The notes: a model not told the origin generated them from the sequence alone. DNA of 43,107 nt from Bacillus sp. (in: firmicutes) (GCA_021208645.1 JAJOJL010000137.1:1-43107); one strand, 5' to 3'. Shown: positions 9,629 to 19,305, counted from the first letter of the stretch. A program made the numbers and translations.

Positions 9629-10545
9629 TTGACACAAGAATATGTAGTTAAAGTACCAGTGCAACCATCTGGACGAACTTTGATTCGCCAAGAGACTTAG
9701 ATGAAAAGGCAATTAGTTATCCTTGTGATATTAAAGGGTGGTTAGCGGGATTAACGACGGATGATCGCCGTGCATTAACGGAAAAGAATCTTGTGCAATC
9801 ACAAGTATTATATGGTCAAACGGTTGTTATCATGGAAGAAAAAGAAGATTGGTTTTATGTGTATGTGCCTGAACAGCCTTCCTCAAAGCTGGCAAAAGGT
9901 TATCCAGGTTGGCTTCCTAAAAGGCAAGTGACTTCGAAAGAGGCGGTAGCTCTTGGGAAATCTTTTCAAAGTTTTGCCGTTGTAACTGCACCTACAGCTT
10001 GGTTATATGACGGAAATGAACCAGTCCTTGAAATAAGTTTTCAAACCAGATTGCCAGTTGTGTCTGAGACAGATAAGTGGATATCTGTCATGACTCCACA
10101 TGGAAACCAAAAACTTAAGACTACTGAAGCAAAGGTCATTCCACAAGGGAATGGTTTTGATAATGCAACAGGTGATAAACTTATTGAGATAGGAGAAGCC
10201 TTTCTTGGACTCCCTTATTTATGGGGCGGAATGAGTGGGTTCGGTTTTGACTGCTCAGGATTAAGCTATACGTTGCACCGTGCTTTTGGCATTACCATTC
10301 CTAGGGACGCGTCTGATCAGTCGAAAGAAGGGAAATTGGTGGAAAGAGTTGCCCTTCAACGGGGAGACTTAGTATTTTTTGCGAAAGAAGAAGGAAAAGG
10401 AAGAGTCTATCATGTTGGTATGTATTACGGGGATGGTAGAATGATTCATGCCCCAAGTGCAGGTAAGGGAATCGAAATCGTCTCTATAGATACAACAAAA
10501 TATAATAAAGATTTTAGTGGAGCAAGAAGATATTATCGTACTTAG
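9629..10545 (+). CDS. ykfC: Gamma-D-glutamyl-L-diamino acid endopeptidase YkfC (frameshifted)
   Basis: Bacterial SH3 regions followed by an NlpC/P60 catalytic domain: DCSG (nucleophile Cys), YHVGMY (His) and a third His in MIHAPSAG. It cuts the D-Glu to diaminopimelate bond of cell-wall peptides bearing free L-Ala. TTG 9629 lies eight bases after GGGAGG. That frame stops after 23 codons; restoring one G near 9660 (GTGGCA for GTGCA) joins it to ATIWTNFDSPRDLDEKAI and on to the long frame, matching the N-terminus of YkfC proteins. No signal peptide, so it acts in the cytoplasm on imported peptides. Last gene of the operon; a terminator follows. Confidence 0.88.
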
Positions 10546-10585
10546 GCGAGAACGACACTTGCAACGGCTTCGTACACTGCACATC

Positions 10586-10628
10586 GAGACTTGTGAAAAA
10601 GGGAAAAACAGCCTTTTTCACAAGTCTC
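10586..10628. terminator. Bidirectional terminator between ykfC and yisP
   Basis: GAGACTTGTGAAAAAGG (10586-10602) pairs perfectly with the arm at 10612-10628. A/T stretches inside the stem allow use from both converging genes. Confidence 0.75.
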
Positions 10629-10647
10629 GAATCGTCCCCATGCTTCT

Positions 10648-11466
10648 TTAGCTACTCTTTATTTCTTCTACGAAGGCTTCAACTTCTGTACGGGACATTT
10701 TTTCCTTGCCATCTTTCAGAGCTTTTAACGTACGTTGTGCTAACCCTAATGGAATTTTACAGAAAAGGAGAACACTTTTGTTTGTGATGTCCTTCATATA
10801 TTTGTCCCCTAATGCTAAGTTTTTCTCAGCATACTCAAAGGTATCGTTGATAGTCCAACCAGTAGGAATAAAGGAGACGCCCCTTTCCTTATCTTCCTGG
10901 ATATTTCGAAGTATGTTGACTGTCTGGAGGCCACGGCCATACGCTATGGCAAGGTCCCGGTCTGTTTTCGTTCCATCTCGCCATTCCCAAATGTCAGAGA
11001 GCATGACACCTACTAAACCCGCAACGTAATACGTATAATCATTTAAGTCTTCCTTCGTTTTAATATGCCAATTCCTTTTGCACCAGTCTGCCATTCCAGT
11101 AGCCATGATACCGGTAGATTCTTGTACTTTTTCAACAATTCCAGTAGGACAAGTTTGAATCCAGTTGCTTAGTTTCATGGTCACTTCAGGTAGTACGTCC
11201 TTATAAGGGGAAACAATTTGTTTGTAGGCCTCTCCGTCAAAAGGATTTTTCAAAAGTGCTGCCGTTTCACGAAGGAGTTGCTGCTTTGTCGTTGTGTCTA
11301 AGTAGATATTGTCCTCAATTTCGTCAATGGCTCTCATGCATAAATAGGCAGAAGCGACGGTCTTTTTTAAAGTAGGTTCCAGCAAAGTGATGGGGATGTA
11401 GAAGGTTCTGCTCGTTTTTTTGAGCATATGTAAGGCTTCCTTTTGCAGTTTTTTATTGGCTGTCAT
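10648..11466 (-). CDS. yisP: Squalene/phytoene synthase family protein, YisP-like
   Basis: 272 residues of the trans-isoprenyl diphosphate (head-to-head) synthase fold. First acidic motif AIDEIEDN is intact; the second reads NIQEDKERG, with Asn where true squalene or phytoene synthases have the first Asp. B. subtilis YisP, a family member linked to farnesol production and membrane microdomains, acts as a farnesyl diphosphate phosphatase, so this protein should not be assumed to make squalene. Start ATG 11466 with AAAGGAGGACG ahead. Monocistronic, converging on ykfC through a shared terminator. Family sure, reaction not. Confidence 0.8.
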   Translation of the reverse strand: MTANKKLQKEALHMLKKTSRTFYIPITLLEPTLKKTVASAYLCMRAIDEIEDNIYLDTTTKQQLLRETAALLKNPFDGEAYKQIVSPYKDVLPEVTMKLSNWIQTCPTGIVEKVQESTGIMATGMADWCKRNWHIKTKEDLNDYTYYVAGLVGVMLSDIWEWRDGTKTDRDLAIAYGRGLQTVNILRNIQEDKERGVSFIPTGWTINDTFEYAEKNLALGDKYMKDITNKSVLLFCKIPLGLAQRTLKALKDGKEKMSRTEVEAFVEEIKSS

Positions 11467-11841
11467 GATCGTCCTCCTTTAATAATGAGATATTTTAAAT
11501 TATTAAGTATCAGCAATTATGAACTTGTCATAGTCTTTTTTCTATTGTAATTAATTTAGCTTAGAATAACAACTGATACCTAGGGGTGAAAGACCTTTTA
11601 TTTAGAAAATTCCCATCAAATTAATAGTCTGCAAATAGGTAAATGCAATATTTCAATTAGGGTTTTCCATGAACGATTAAGATAATTTCAAAAATACAAA
11701 TCAGAAGTCAGTCCATAAGGGGAATGATTCAGATTAAAAGAAAAAGTCGAGAAATGTAACAATGGACACATTTTTTAAAACAATATCTTGGTAACATACT
11801 ATTAACATCTAGTTTTGCGAAAGGATAAGGAGGGATTGTTA
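11467..11841. other. Divergent intergenic region, yisP / zinc-ribbon gene
   Basis: 375 AT-rich bases between divergent genes, so both promoters should be here. I see no convincing -35/-10 pair on either strand. GTATCAG near 11506 and CTGATAC near 11573 form a loose inverted repeat. No small ORF with a ribosome site. Confidence 0.4.
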
Positions 11842-12084
11842 ATGGGGAAAGATTGCTTGAAAGATTTAACCTCAGGGCAAGCTGTTGTAGATCACATTAA
11901 AAGTAAGGGAAAGGAAAATCTTCCACCAAGGGTTGCCCATAAGATACCTTGTGAATGTGGGGAGACATTTACTTTTGAAACAGTTGTTATGAATTGTCCG
12001 AAATGTGGAATGACATACGGTGTTACACCATGTAGTTCTGGTGATATTAACAACATACAATCTGCAGGAATTAGGTACGCATAA
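11842..12084 (+). CDS. Small zinc-ribbon protein of unknown function
   Basis: 80 residues from ATG 11842, set by AAGGAGG at 11827-11833. The middle holds a probable zinc ribbon: CECG, then 15 residues later CPKCG. The N-terminus is basic and helical (SGQAVVDHIKSKG); no signal peptide or membrane segment. Stands alone with its own terminator. I do not recognise a named family. The four cysteines and strong ribosome site make it a real gene. Confidence 0.7.
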   Translation: MGKDCLKDLTSGQAVVDHIKSKGKENLPPRVAHKIPCECGETFTFETVVMNCPKCGMTYGVTPCSSGDINNIQSAGIRYA

Positions 12085-12100
12085 CCAAATTAATTATTGG

Positions 12101-12144
12101 AAGCAAGGGATGATGCATGATGATGCTTATGCCCTTGCTTTTTA
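12101..12144 (+). terminator. Terminator after the zinc-ribbon gene
   Basis: AAGCAAGGG (12101-12109) pairs with CCCTTGCTT (12132-12140), then TTTT. Confidence 0.8.
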
Positions 12145-12218
12145 TCATTCTTTTACCTTTCATATTTTCATGTTTATAATTGTAAGAGGAAGAAATTGAT
12201 GTGTTTGGAGGTAAGTGA

Positions 12219-12718
12219 ATGAAATATATAATTGTAATTATTACTGGAATAATATTTCTTTCTGGGTGGTTTTACTTTCAACAAAAGGTAGGGGTTGAAG
12301 TTGGCTATAAAGCACCAGTTTTTGAATTGAGCAATTTAATGGTGAGCTAGTTGCCTTGTCTGATTATGAAGGGAAGCGAGTTGTTATTTATTTTTGGGTT
12401 AGCTGGTGTCCTTCATGCCAGACTGGTTTAGGTTATATGAACGATTTTCATAATAGTTATAGTGGTGATGAAATAGAAATAATATCTATTAATTTAACGA
12501 ATCAAGAGAGGACCCCAACTGAAGTGATGGAATTTGTGAAAGATGAGGGGCTAGTTTTTCCAGTATTACTCGATGAAACAGGGCAAGTAGCTAAGGATTA
12601 CCAGCTTTACGGAACACCGACAATCTATATTATTAATGAAAGGGGAATTATTGAGGAGCGTATCGTAGGATTACTGCATAAAGAGCCGTTAGAAAGACTA
12701 TTGCTAGGAAAAAACTGA
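12219..12718 (+). CDS. ResA-like membrane-anchored thioredoxin (frameshifted)
   Basis: N-terminal membrane anchor (residues 1-20, then QQKVGVEVGYKAPVFELS), followed by an AhpC-TSA/ResA thioredoxin fold with the redox pair WCPSC, and the cis-Pro segment GTPTIYII. ATG 12219 follows GGAGGTAAGTG. The frame stops at about 12350. One more T at 12335-12337 gives SNFNGELVALSDYEGKRV, the expected ResA-type beta hairpin, and about 166 residues. It faces outside the membrane and would reduce or exchange disulfides. The next gene is a cysteine-containing copper lipoprotein, a possible client. Confidence 0.85.
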
Positions 12719-12803
12719 CGATTTATTTGCATCTATAGGCTTTTTAGCAGTAAGATTAGAGAAACAAGGTGTATGATTGTACCGGAAAGGAAGGTTAGAC
12801 GGA

Positions 12804-13327
12804 ATGAGGGTTTCAATTTGGTTGTTGACAGGCTTGTTTTTGTTACTTTTGTCTGCTTGTGGTGGAGGTGATTCAGAATATCAAGGAGAAGAAGTGAGCA
12901 TTAAGGACTTAGTACACGAGTACAGTTTAGGCCTTCGAGAAAATGAAATTGCTTCCATTAACTCCCACCAGCTCTTAGTTACAGATAGTGATCTAAACAA
13001 ACTAGTTTACGATTTACCAGAGGATGAGTTTTTTTGTTTTCTATTGCTCCTTATTTGGAAAACACTCATCCTTGACAGGTACACAGCTTGACAGGTTGTC
13101 AAGGAGAAATGGTTGAAAAGGATTTTCATGTATACATAGAGGACAAGGACAGGAACATTATTCTCGATGAAATAGTGACAACCCTTCCAAACGGCTTTAT
13201 GGACTTATGGCTACCGAGGGATAAAAAATATACTATTACAATAAGTTATGAGGGAATGACAGCAGAAGGGGAACTTTCTACTTTCGAAGGGGATGACACT
13301 TGTATTACGACCATGCAGTTAATGTAA
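12804..13327 (+). CDS. cueP: CueP-like copper-binding lipoprotein (disrupted)
   Basis: Lipoprotein signal with LLSAC lipobox (Cys about 20), then a CueP-type domain: YDLPEDEFF, SLTGCQGE, GFMDLWLPRDK and TCITTMQL. ATG 12804 follows AAAGGAAGG. Two extra T (runs at 13029-13035 and 13037-13040) shift the frame; removing them gives EFFVSIAPYLENTHP, as in CueP. The restored frame then meets TGA at 13073, where the family has Cys (HPCT). A lost C and gained G within six bases would explain it. CueP binds copper and helps the envelope resist it. With at least four changes, true decay is possible here, more than for other broken genes in the window. Confidence 0.75.
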
Positions 13328-13368
13328 TTGCAGGATAAAATAGTAACTATTAAGTGGAGGTAGTTGAT

Positions 13369-13794
13369 ATGAAAACAACAATTCTCTGGAATGACGGTAT
13401 GTCTTTTTCTGGGATTACCCCATCTGGTCACGAACTGAGAATGGATGCATCACCTGATGTAGGAGGAAACAATAACGCTCCACGTCCTATGGAACTGCTC
13501 CTTTATAGTGTAGCAGGATGCACTGGGATTGATATTATTTCTATCCTAAAAAAAATGCGACTCGAACCAAAAGGGTTCCAAATGGAAGTGGAAGGTGAGC
13601 GGGCAGATGATCATCCTAAAAGGTTTACAAAATTAAGTGTTCATTATTCCCTGGAAGGGGACTTACCAGAGGATAAGGTGATTCGAGCCATACAATTATC
13701 TAAAGATAAATATTGCTCCGCCTCTCATTCCCTAAACTTGGAATTAAAAGTTAGTTATTCCATTAACGGAACAAAGGGAAAAGAGAGTTTGTAG
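13369..13794 (+). CDS. OsmC family peroxiredoxin-like protein
   Basis: 141 residues, usual for OsmC/YhfA proteins. The two redox cysteines are in AGCTGIDI and KYCSASHSL. ATG 13369 follows GTGGAGG. OsmC proteins reduce organic peroxides in the cytoplasm. It lies 41 bases after the CueP-like gene and ends in a terminator at 13821, so ResA-like, CueP-like and OsmC may be one stress or thiol-redox unit. Confidence 0.9.
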   Translation: MKTTILWNDGMSFSGITPSGHELRMDASPDVGGNNNAPRPMELLLYSVAGCTGIDIISILKKMRLEPKGFQMEVEGERADDHPKRFTKLSVHYSLEGDLPEDKVIRAIQLSKDKYCSASHSLNLELKVSYSINGTKGKESL

Positions 13795-13820
13795 TTACCC
13801 TGATACTTACACGAGGGCTT

Positions 13821-13856
13821 GTCCATTTTGCTTTTAGTTGCAAGATGGACTTTTTT
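13821..13856 (+). terminator. Terminator after osmC-like gene
   Basis: GTCCATTTTGC (13821-13831) pairs with GCAAGATGGAC (13840-13850; one G-U), then six T. Confidence 0.8.
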
Positions 13857-13911
13857 GCTTATCTATACGTGTGAATTTGCTGAAGGTTATGCATGGAGAG
13901 GTGGAAAAAAG

Positions 13912-14763
13912 ATGACTAAAGATAAACCAATTATACTTGTAACAGGAGCTAATTCTGGAATAGGAAAGGCAACGGCTATGGCATTTGCCAAGGAGAATGC
14001 CCATGTAGTCATGCTTTGCAGAAACAAAGATAAGGGGAAAGCAGTCCAAGAAGAGATAATTGCTACCACAAGAAACACTGATGTGGACTTACTCATTTGT
14101 GATTTTTCTCATTTAGAAAATGTACGAAGAGTTGCTAAAGAGGTCAATGATACATACGATCGACTGGACGTATTAGTAAATAATGCCGCTGTTATATCTT
14201 TAAAAAGGAAAGAAACAAGAGATGGAAATGAACTTCAGTTTGGGGTGAACCATCTAGCACCATTTTTGTTAACGAATTTACTTCTTCCGTTGATGGTTAA
14301 GAGTGCTCCTAGTAGGATTGTCAACGTTTCTTCAGGAGCTCACAAAATTGGGGATATTAGTTTTAGTGATCTTCAATCTTTGAAAAAGTACCGAACTTTT
14401 AAAGCGTATGGACAATCAAAACTAGCAAACATTTTGTTTACTTATGAATTGGCCCGTCGTATTCAAGGAACTGGAGTTACTGTCAATGCGCTTCATCCAG
14501 GGGCTGTTGCAACGAGTTTAGGTGTAGATCGGCAAACTGGATTTGGTAAATCTATTGTCAGGATGCTCAAGCCATTTTTCCAAACGCCAGAAGAAGGAGC
14601 TAGCACATCTATTTATTTAGGACACTCCCCTGAAGTAGAAGGAGTGTCAGGAAAGTATTTCATGGGAAAGAAAGAAGTTTCCTCCAGTCGATTATCTTAT
14701 GACGAAGGAGTTGCCAAAAAGCTGTGGGAGGTAAGTGAAAAATTAACGGGGTTAAATCAATAA
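13912..14763 (+). CDS. Short-chain dehydrogenase (retinol-dehydrogenase-like)
   Basis: 283 residues. Cofactor loop TGANSGIG near the N-terminus, NNAA, catalytic Ser in NVSSGAH and the YGQSK active-site pair. The order and the HPGAVAT segment match the RDH/WW-oxidoreductase-like SDR group, which usually uses NADP(H). ATG 13912 is set by GAGAGGTGG; upstream in-frame codons overlap the preceding terminator. Substrate cannot be told. The next gene is a second SDR, but 120 bases separate them. Confidence 0.88.
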   Translation: MTKDKPIILVTGANSGIGKATAMAFAKENAHVVMLCRNKDKGKAVQEEIIATTRNTDVDLLICDFSHLENVRRVAKEVNDTYDRLDVLVNNAAVISLKRKETRDGNELQFGVNHLAPFLLTNLLLPLMVKSAPSRIVNVSSGAHKIGDISFSDLQSLKKYRTFKAYGQSKLANILFTYELARRIQGTGVTVNALHPGAVATSLGVDRQTGFGKSIVRMLKPFFQTPEEGASTSIYLGHSPEVEGVSGKYFMGKKEVSSSRLSYDEGVAKKLWEVSEKLTGLNQ

Positions 14764-14883
14764 ATTTTTATAGTACACTAAAATTCTTTTTATCTATTTC
14801 ATGATGTTGAATAAAATGTACTGCTGGTATCAGGCTTAGGAAAATCAGGGATTTCCTTCATGCATTAAAGGAGGGTTTAGTAT

Positions 14884-15692
14884 ATGAAAGTGTTAAACAA
14901 GGTCATTGTAGTAACTGGTGGCGGCAACGGTATTGGTCGTGAATTAGTTCTTCTTTTGCTCTTGAAAGGAGCCAGTGTAGCTGCGGTTGATATGAATATG
15001 GATGCTTTAGAAGAAACGGCAAGTTTAGCAGGGGAGAGAAAAGGCAAACTATCTCTCCACAAAGTAAATCTTAAAGAACAAAAGGAAGTCGAGTCCTTGC
15101 CAGATGAAGTTATTGGTAAACATGGAGCCGTCGATGGAATTATAAATAATGCAGGTATTATTCAGCCATTTGTTAAGGTAAGTGAATTGGACTATGAGAA
15201 AATTCGACTTGTGATGGATGTGAATTTTTATGGAACCCTTTATATGACAAAGAGTTTTCTTCCTCATTTAAAGGAGCGACCAGTTGGACATATTACAAAT
15301 ATCTCTAGTATGGGAGCTTTCTGCCTGTACCAGGTCAAACCATATATGGTGCATCGAAAGCGGCGGTTAAATTGCTAACAGAAGGACTTCATTCGGAACT
15401 AAAAGATACAAACGTGAAGGTAACGGTTGTTTTTCCCGGGGGAGTCAGTACTAATATTACAAAAAACTCTGGAGTAGAAGGATTCCAGCAGAAAATCTCA
15501 AAAAAGGATATGAAAGGAATGAAACTCCTTACTCCACAGGAAACAGCTGAAATTATTATCAATGGAATGGAAAAGGATGAATATCGAGTCTTGGCTGGAA
15601 CGGATTCGAAGTTAATGGATTTTTTCTATCGATGGAGTCCGAAGCGTGCTGCAGGTATGATTGAAAAAAAGTTGAAAGATATCATAGGTTAG
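14884..15692 (+). CDS. Short-chain dehydrogenase (frameshifted)
   Basis: Classical SDR: TGGGNGIGRE, NNAGI, Ser in NISSMG, and YGASK. The last sits across a break at 15318-15320: with four T instead of three the sequence reads GAFLPVPGQTIYGASKAAV and continues to the end, giving about 269 residues. ATG 14884 follows AAAGGAGGG. The C-terminus (LMDFFYRWSPKRAAGMIEKK) is amphipathic, as in SDRs that touch membranes or lipids. Substrate unknown. Not a close copy of the preceding SDR. Confidence 0.87.
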
Positions 15693-15719
15693 ATAAATGA
15701 ATTAAAAGTTAATAATCAA

Positions 15720-15752
15720 AACCGACAAGTGCCAGGCACCTGTCGGTTTTTG
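15720..15752. terminator. Terminator built on the GTGCC-GGCAC dispersed repeat
   Basis: Arms 15720-15733 and 15735-15748, one mismatch, then five T. The core GTGCCAGGCACC is shared with hairpins at 23113 and 29711. Confidence 0.8.
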
Positions 15753-15758
15753 TCCCAT

Positions 15759-16690
15759 CTATCTTCGGATAAATAGTTGGGTAGTGTAGAGACCGTTTTG
15801 TACATGTCCAACACCAATATGGGTATAATTTTCATTTAAAATATTTCTTCGGTGACCTTCACTATTCATCCAAGCTTTTACCACACCTTGAGGTGTACCG
15901 TACCCTCGGGCAATATTTTCTGCTGCTCCACGAAAGCTGATACCATAGTGACGCATCATGTCAAAAGGTGATCCATACGTAGGACTTGTATGGGAGAAAT
16001 AACTGTGAATTTCCATATCCTTTGATTTATACCAAGCAACTTCACTGACACGGTTATCAATTTTTAGCTCCGACAAGCCATGATTTGCCCGTTCTATATT
16101 TGTGTACTTTTACAACTTCCCTGTCAAAAATTACTTATGCCGGGATACACCTTTGCAGGATCTTGGATTTCCTCAACAGGTGGACTAGTTTTCTCTTCTT
16201 TCTTTTCTTCCTGTTTCTTTTCCTGCTCGGCATTTTCTGGCTGTTTAACAGGTTGGTTCGCAGGTTGACTTTCTTCTTGGTTGGCAGACTGATTTGTTTT
16301 TTCAACGTTTGACTGTTGAGCTTGCTTTTGCTGCTTGTCCAGTTCTGCTTTTCTTTCAGCTTCTAACTTCCGTTGTTCTTCCCGATGCTGTTTTGCTAGT
16401 TTCTCCTGCTCGAGTCTCTCTTCTTCCATGCGTTTTTCTTCTAATCTTTCCTGTTCCAGTCTTTCCTGCTCCAACCGAAATTCTTCTTCTCGTTGTTTGA
16501 CAAATCTAGCAACATTTTCTACATCGAGTTCAATATATCGAACGTTTAGGTATTTTTCAACGTGTAATAGGGCTACTTGTTCCTTCAACTCAGTTGCAAG
16601 TGAAACTTCTTCTTTACTTAATGCTGTCAAAAAGAGTATTGCTGCGAAGGTTAGTGGGATTAAGAGTATAATAGTCAGTTTTCTATTCAT
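15759..16690 (-). CDS. CAP/SCP-domain protein with long coiled coil (frameshifted)
   Basis: Begins with a membrane anchor (residues 1-24), then about 90 residues rich in Glu, Arg, Lys and Gln (repeats like LEQERLEEKR), a Gln/Asn/Pro linker, and a C-terminal CAP domain (YkwD type: HSYFSHTSP, ENIARGYGTP, NSEGHRRNILN, HIGVG). Two extra bases, one in A5 at 16126-16130 and one near 16103, split linker and domain; removal gives FDREVVKVTNIERANHGLSE, the canonical CAP start. About 310 residues. Sits outside the membrane; molecular role of bacterial CAP proteins is unclear. A palindrome lies upstream of the start. Confidence 0.82.
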
Positions 16691-16727
16691 TTATCCACCT
16701 CGTTTCTATCATCAAACATCTATTAAT

Positions 16728-16747
16728 TTAACATAAAAATATGTTAA
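16728..16747. promoter_or_regulatory. TTAACATA-AAAA-TATGTTAA palindrome, possible operator
   Basis: Perfect 8-base arms, 38 bases upstream of the CAP gene start. TATGTTAA-like half sites recur nearby (about 16818 and 16948). Regulator unknown. Confidence 0.35.
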
Positions 16748-16956
16748 GTTCTATGATTTCAACAAAGAATTGTGTCGAAAAAAATGAAGATATTTAAGAA
16801 AAAATGTTTGAAAATGTATAAGTTATGTTAAGAAGCAAGGGAATCTTAAAAAAAAAACATTTTTTGTAAGATTCTATTTTATTTACAGATATACTGTGTA
16901 ACAAGACTTAGGAATAAGAATTTGCTAGTTGCTCTTAATAATCTATTTATGTTAAC

Positions 16957-16990
16957 AAAAAAAATGCTCTGTGCAACTTCGCACAGAACA
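16957..16990 (-). terminator. Terminator of the FAD dehydrogenase gene
   Basis: On the minus strand TCTGTGC and GCACAGA (16968-16987) form a stem followed by eight T (16964-16957). Confidence 0.8.
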
Positions 16991-17023
16991 GTTTTCTTCC
17001 TTCTCCTTTGAAAATTAGATATT

Positions 17024-18671
17024 TCATTGCTTTCCTAATGTTCTCCCAATTGTACGTCCACTGAACAAACAACCGCCTAGGAAGGTACCTTCAAGGGACC
17101 GATATCCATGCATGCCGCCACCACCAAAGCCAGCCACCTCTCCGGCAGCATAAAGTCCCGGCACCGGTTTGCCACTAGTATCCAACACACGGCCAGATAA
17201 ATCGGTCTGCAGTCCTCCAAGGGTTTTCCGGCTTAACAAGTTTAAGCGAACGGCAATGAGTGGGCCGTTCTTTGGATCCAGAAATTTGTGTGGAGGAGCT
17301 ACACGCACAAGTTTGTCACCCCGATAATTTCGTGCTCCCCTTAAGGCCGTTATTTGCAGGTCCTTCGTAAAGGTGTTTTCCATTTCTCTGTCCCTAGCTA
17401 GAATCTGCCGTTCAAGTGGCTCCAGTTGAATCATATTATTTCCAGTCAATTTGTTCATGCCAGTAACGAGCTCAGGAAGGGTATTTGCAATTACAAAATC
17501 TTCCCCTTTGTCCATGAAGGCTTGAACCGGTCTAGGGGCCCCAGGTAACAATCGGGAAAGTACCTTTCGCAAGCTTTTTTTCAGTTAAATCGGGGTTTTG
17601 CTCGGAACCAGATAAGGCAAACTCCTTTTCAATAACTTTCTGGGTCAACACAAACCATGAATAGTCAAAGCCCGTGTCTTGAATGGCTTTTAATGTTCCT
17701 AATGTATCAAAACCTGGAAAATTAGGTGCAGGGAATCGGTTTCCCTTTGCATCTAGCCACAAAGAAGACGGACCAGGAAGAATACGAATTCCGTGTCGAG
17801 GCCAAATGGGGTTCCAGTTTTTAATTCCTTCCGTATAATGCCACATTCGGTCTCTGTTTACGATTCGTCCACCAGCTTTCTCTGTAATGGCGAGCATCCG
17901 GCCGTCCACATGGGCAGGTACACCAGATAACATACTTTCTGGTGGCCTCCCAAGTCGGTCAGGCCAGCTTTTCTTTATGAGACCTTGATTGGCACCAATC
18001 CCGCCGCTCGTCACAACGACGGAACGACTATAAAATGCAAACTCACCTATTACTTCTCGTGAGCTTGCCTCACCTCGTATAGCATGACTTGGGACAAGTT
18101 TAACTCCCTGGACACCAATTATACAACCTTTTTCCACAATAAGTTCATTAACCTGGTGTCTAGGTTTGTAGGTCACAAGGCCTTTCTCCACAGCCACTCG
18201 AACCTGGCTCTCAAAGGGTTTAACAATCCCTGGCCCAGTACCCCAGACTATATGAAAGCGAGGCACCGAGTTGCCGTGTCCTTCGGCTAAATAACCGCCT
18301 CGCTCTGCCCAGCCTACCACAGGGAAAAATCTAACTCCTAGGGAATGTAACCATTCTCTTTTTTCACCTGTTGCAAAATCCACATAAGCTTCCGCCCATT
18401 TTTTTCCCCAATAATCTTCTTCATCTCTATCAAATCCTGCTGTACCAAGCCAGTCCTGCCAAGCGAGTTCTCTTGAATCTTTGATGCCCATTCGCCGTTG
18501 TTCTGGGGAATCGACGAGAAATAATCCTCCAAAGGACCACCATGCTTGTCCCCCTAAGGACGCTTCTGGCTCTTGGTCTAACAACAGCACCTTCTTGCCT
18601 TTGGTGGCTAGTTCTGCGGTGGCAACTAAGCCAGCCAAACCTGCCCCAACTACAATTACATCATAAGTCAT
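17024..18671 (-). CDS. FAD-binding dehydrogenase, fumarate reductase/KstD-like (frameshifted)
   Basis: Rossmann FAD motif VVGAGLAGL at residues 8-16, then LLLDQEPEASLGGQAWWS, and the C-terminal FAD segment VPGLYAAGEVAGFGGGG. Length after repair is about 550 residues, right for the FAD-binding dehydrogenase group related to 3-ketosteroid dehydrogenase. The frame breaks in a seven-base run (17575-17581). One base fewer gives DLTEKSLRKVLSRLLPGAPRP, joining both frames. Start ATG 18671 with GGGGGAAAC ahead. Cytoplasmic; substrate unknown. Monocistronic. Confidence 0.87.
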
Positions 18672-18813
18672 CGTGTTTCCCCCAATTTTTCTAGTATTCT
18701 ACTTATAAGAGACCTTATGAAGTTAATTATATTGATAGTTCATAAGCTTTACTATTCATTTGCACTATAATTCGAAATATTCTACCAAATGATAGTGGAA
18801 AGTTGTTGGTTTT

Positions 18814-19095
18814 TTAAGATCCTCTGTACTCAAAAGCTTTGCTCGTAATTTTATCCCAATGAAACTCCAGATATTTTTGTATATAATCAGCCATTACATC
18901 TACTTTACTTTCTGGTATATCAATAATTGCCCCTTCACTAAAATCCATAATGCGGATGATTCTTTCCCCATGTATGACACGGTAAAACATGAAACCTACT
19001 GGTATGCAATGGGGACAAATCTGCTTGTTTTTAAAAGCAATAAGATTTTTAGCTCTACCTGTTTTCTTACATTTTTCACAGACACCGTATTCCAT
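18814..19095 (-). CDS. Small CXXC protein of unknown function
   Basis: 93 residues. N-terminal CEKCKKTGRAKNLIAFKNKQ followed by CPHC makes a zinc-ribbon-like knuckle. The rest is a mixed region with an acidic stretch (FSEGAIIDIPESK). Start ATG 19095 with AAGGGGA ahead. No signal peptide. I recognise no family. Paired cysteines and a ribosome site support a real gene. Confidence 0.65.
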   Translation of the reverse strand: MEYGVCEKCKKTGRAKNLIAFKNKQICPHCIPVGFMFYRVIHGERIIRIMDFSEGAIIDIPESKVDVMADYIQKYLEFHWDKITSKAFEYRGS

Positions 19096-19305
19096 GATGC
19101 ATTTCCCCTTATCCGTACGGTTTTTATTGTTTAGTTGCGAAAAATAATTTAAATGTTGCTTATATTCACATTCAGTTTAATTTAATTTATTACGAAAAAC
19201 AAGAACTAGTGTTCCGGTTAAGTGTGCTTTGTAAAGGGATTTGACTAGGGTTGTGTCTAAGACCTAAAATGAATGAGGAGAAATGCAGTTTGGAGGTGCA
19301 GCTTT

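Larger units (their letters stand above)
16691..17023. other. Intergenic region between two minus-strand genes
   Basis: 333 AT-rich bases holding the terminator of the FAD dehydrogenase (16957-16990) and the upstream region of the CAP gene, with the palindrome at 16728. No ORF of note. Confidence 0.5.

Noticed and set aside
13073..13075. TGA read as selenocysteine in the CueP-like gene
   Set aside because: Family has Cys here, but the gene also has other indels, and no selenocysteine machinery or insertion element is visible.
13912..15692. The two neighbouring SDR genes as a tandem duplication
   Set aside because: They differ in cofactor loop, catalytic surroundings and C-terminus; different SDR subgroups.
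16335..16736. Ser/Cys-rich 133-codon plus-strand ORF
   Set aside because: It is the antisense of the Glu/Arg/Gln-rich coiled coil of the CAP protein; composition is a mirror effect.
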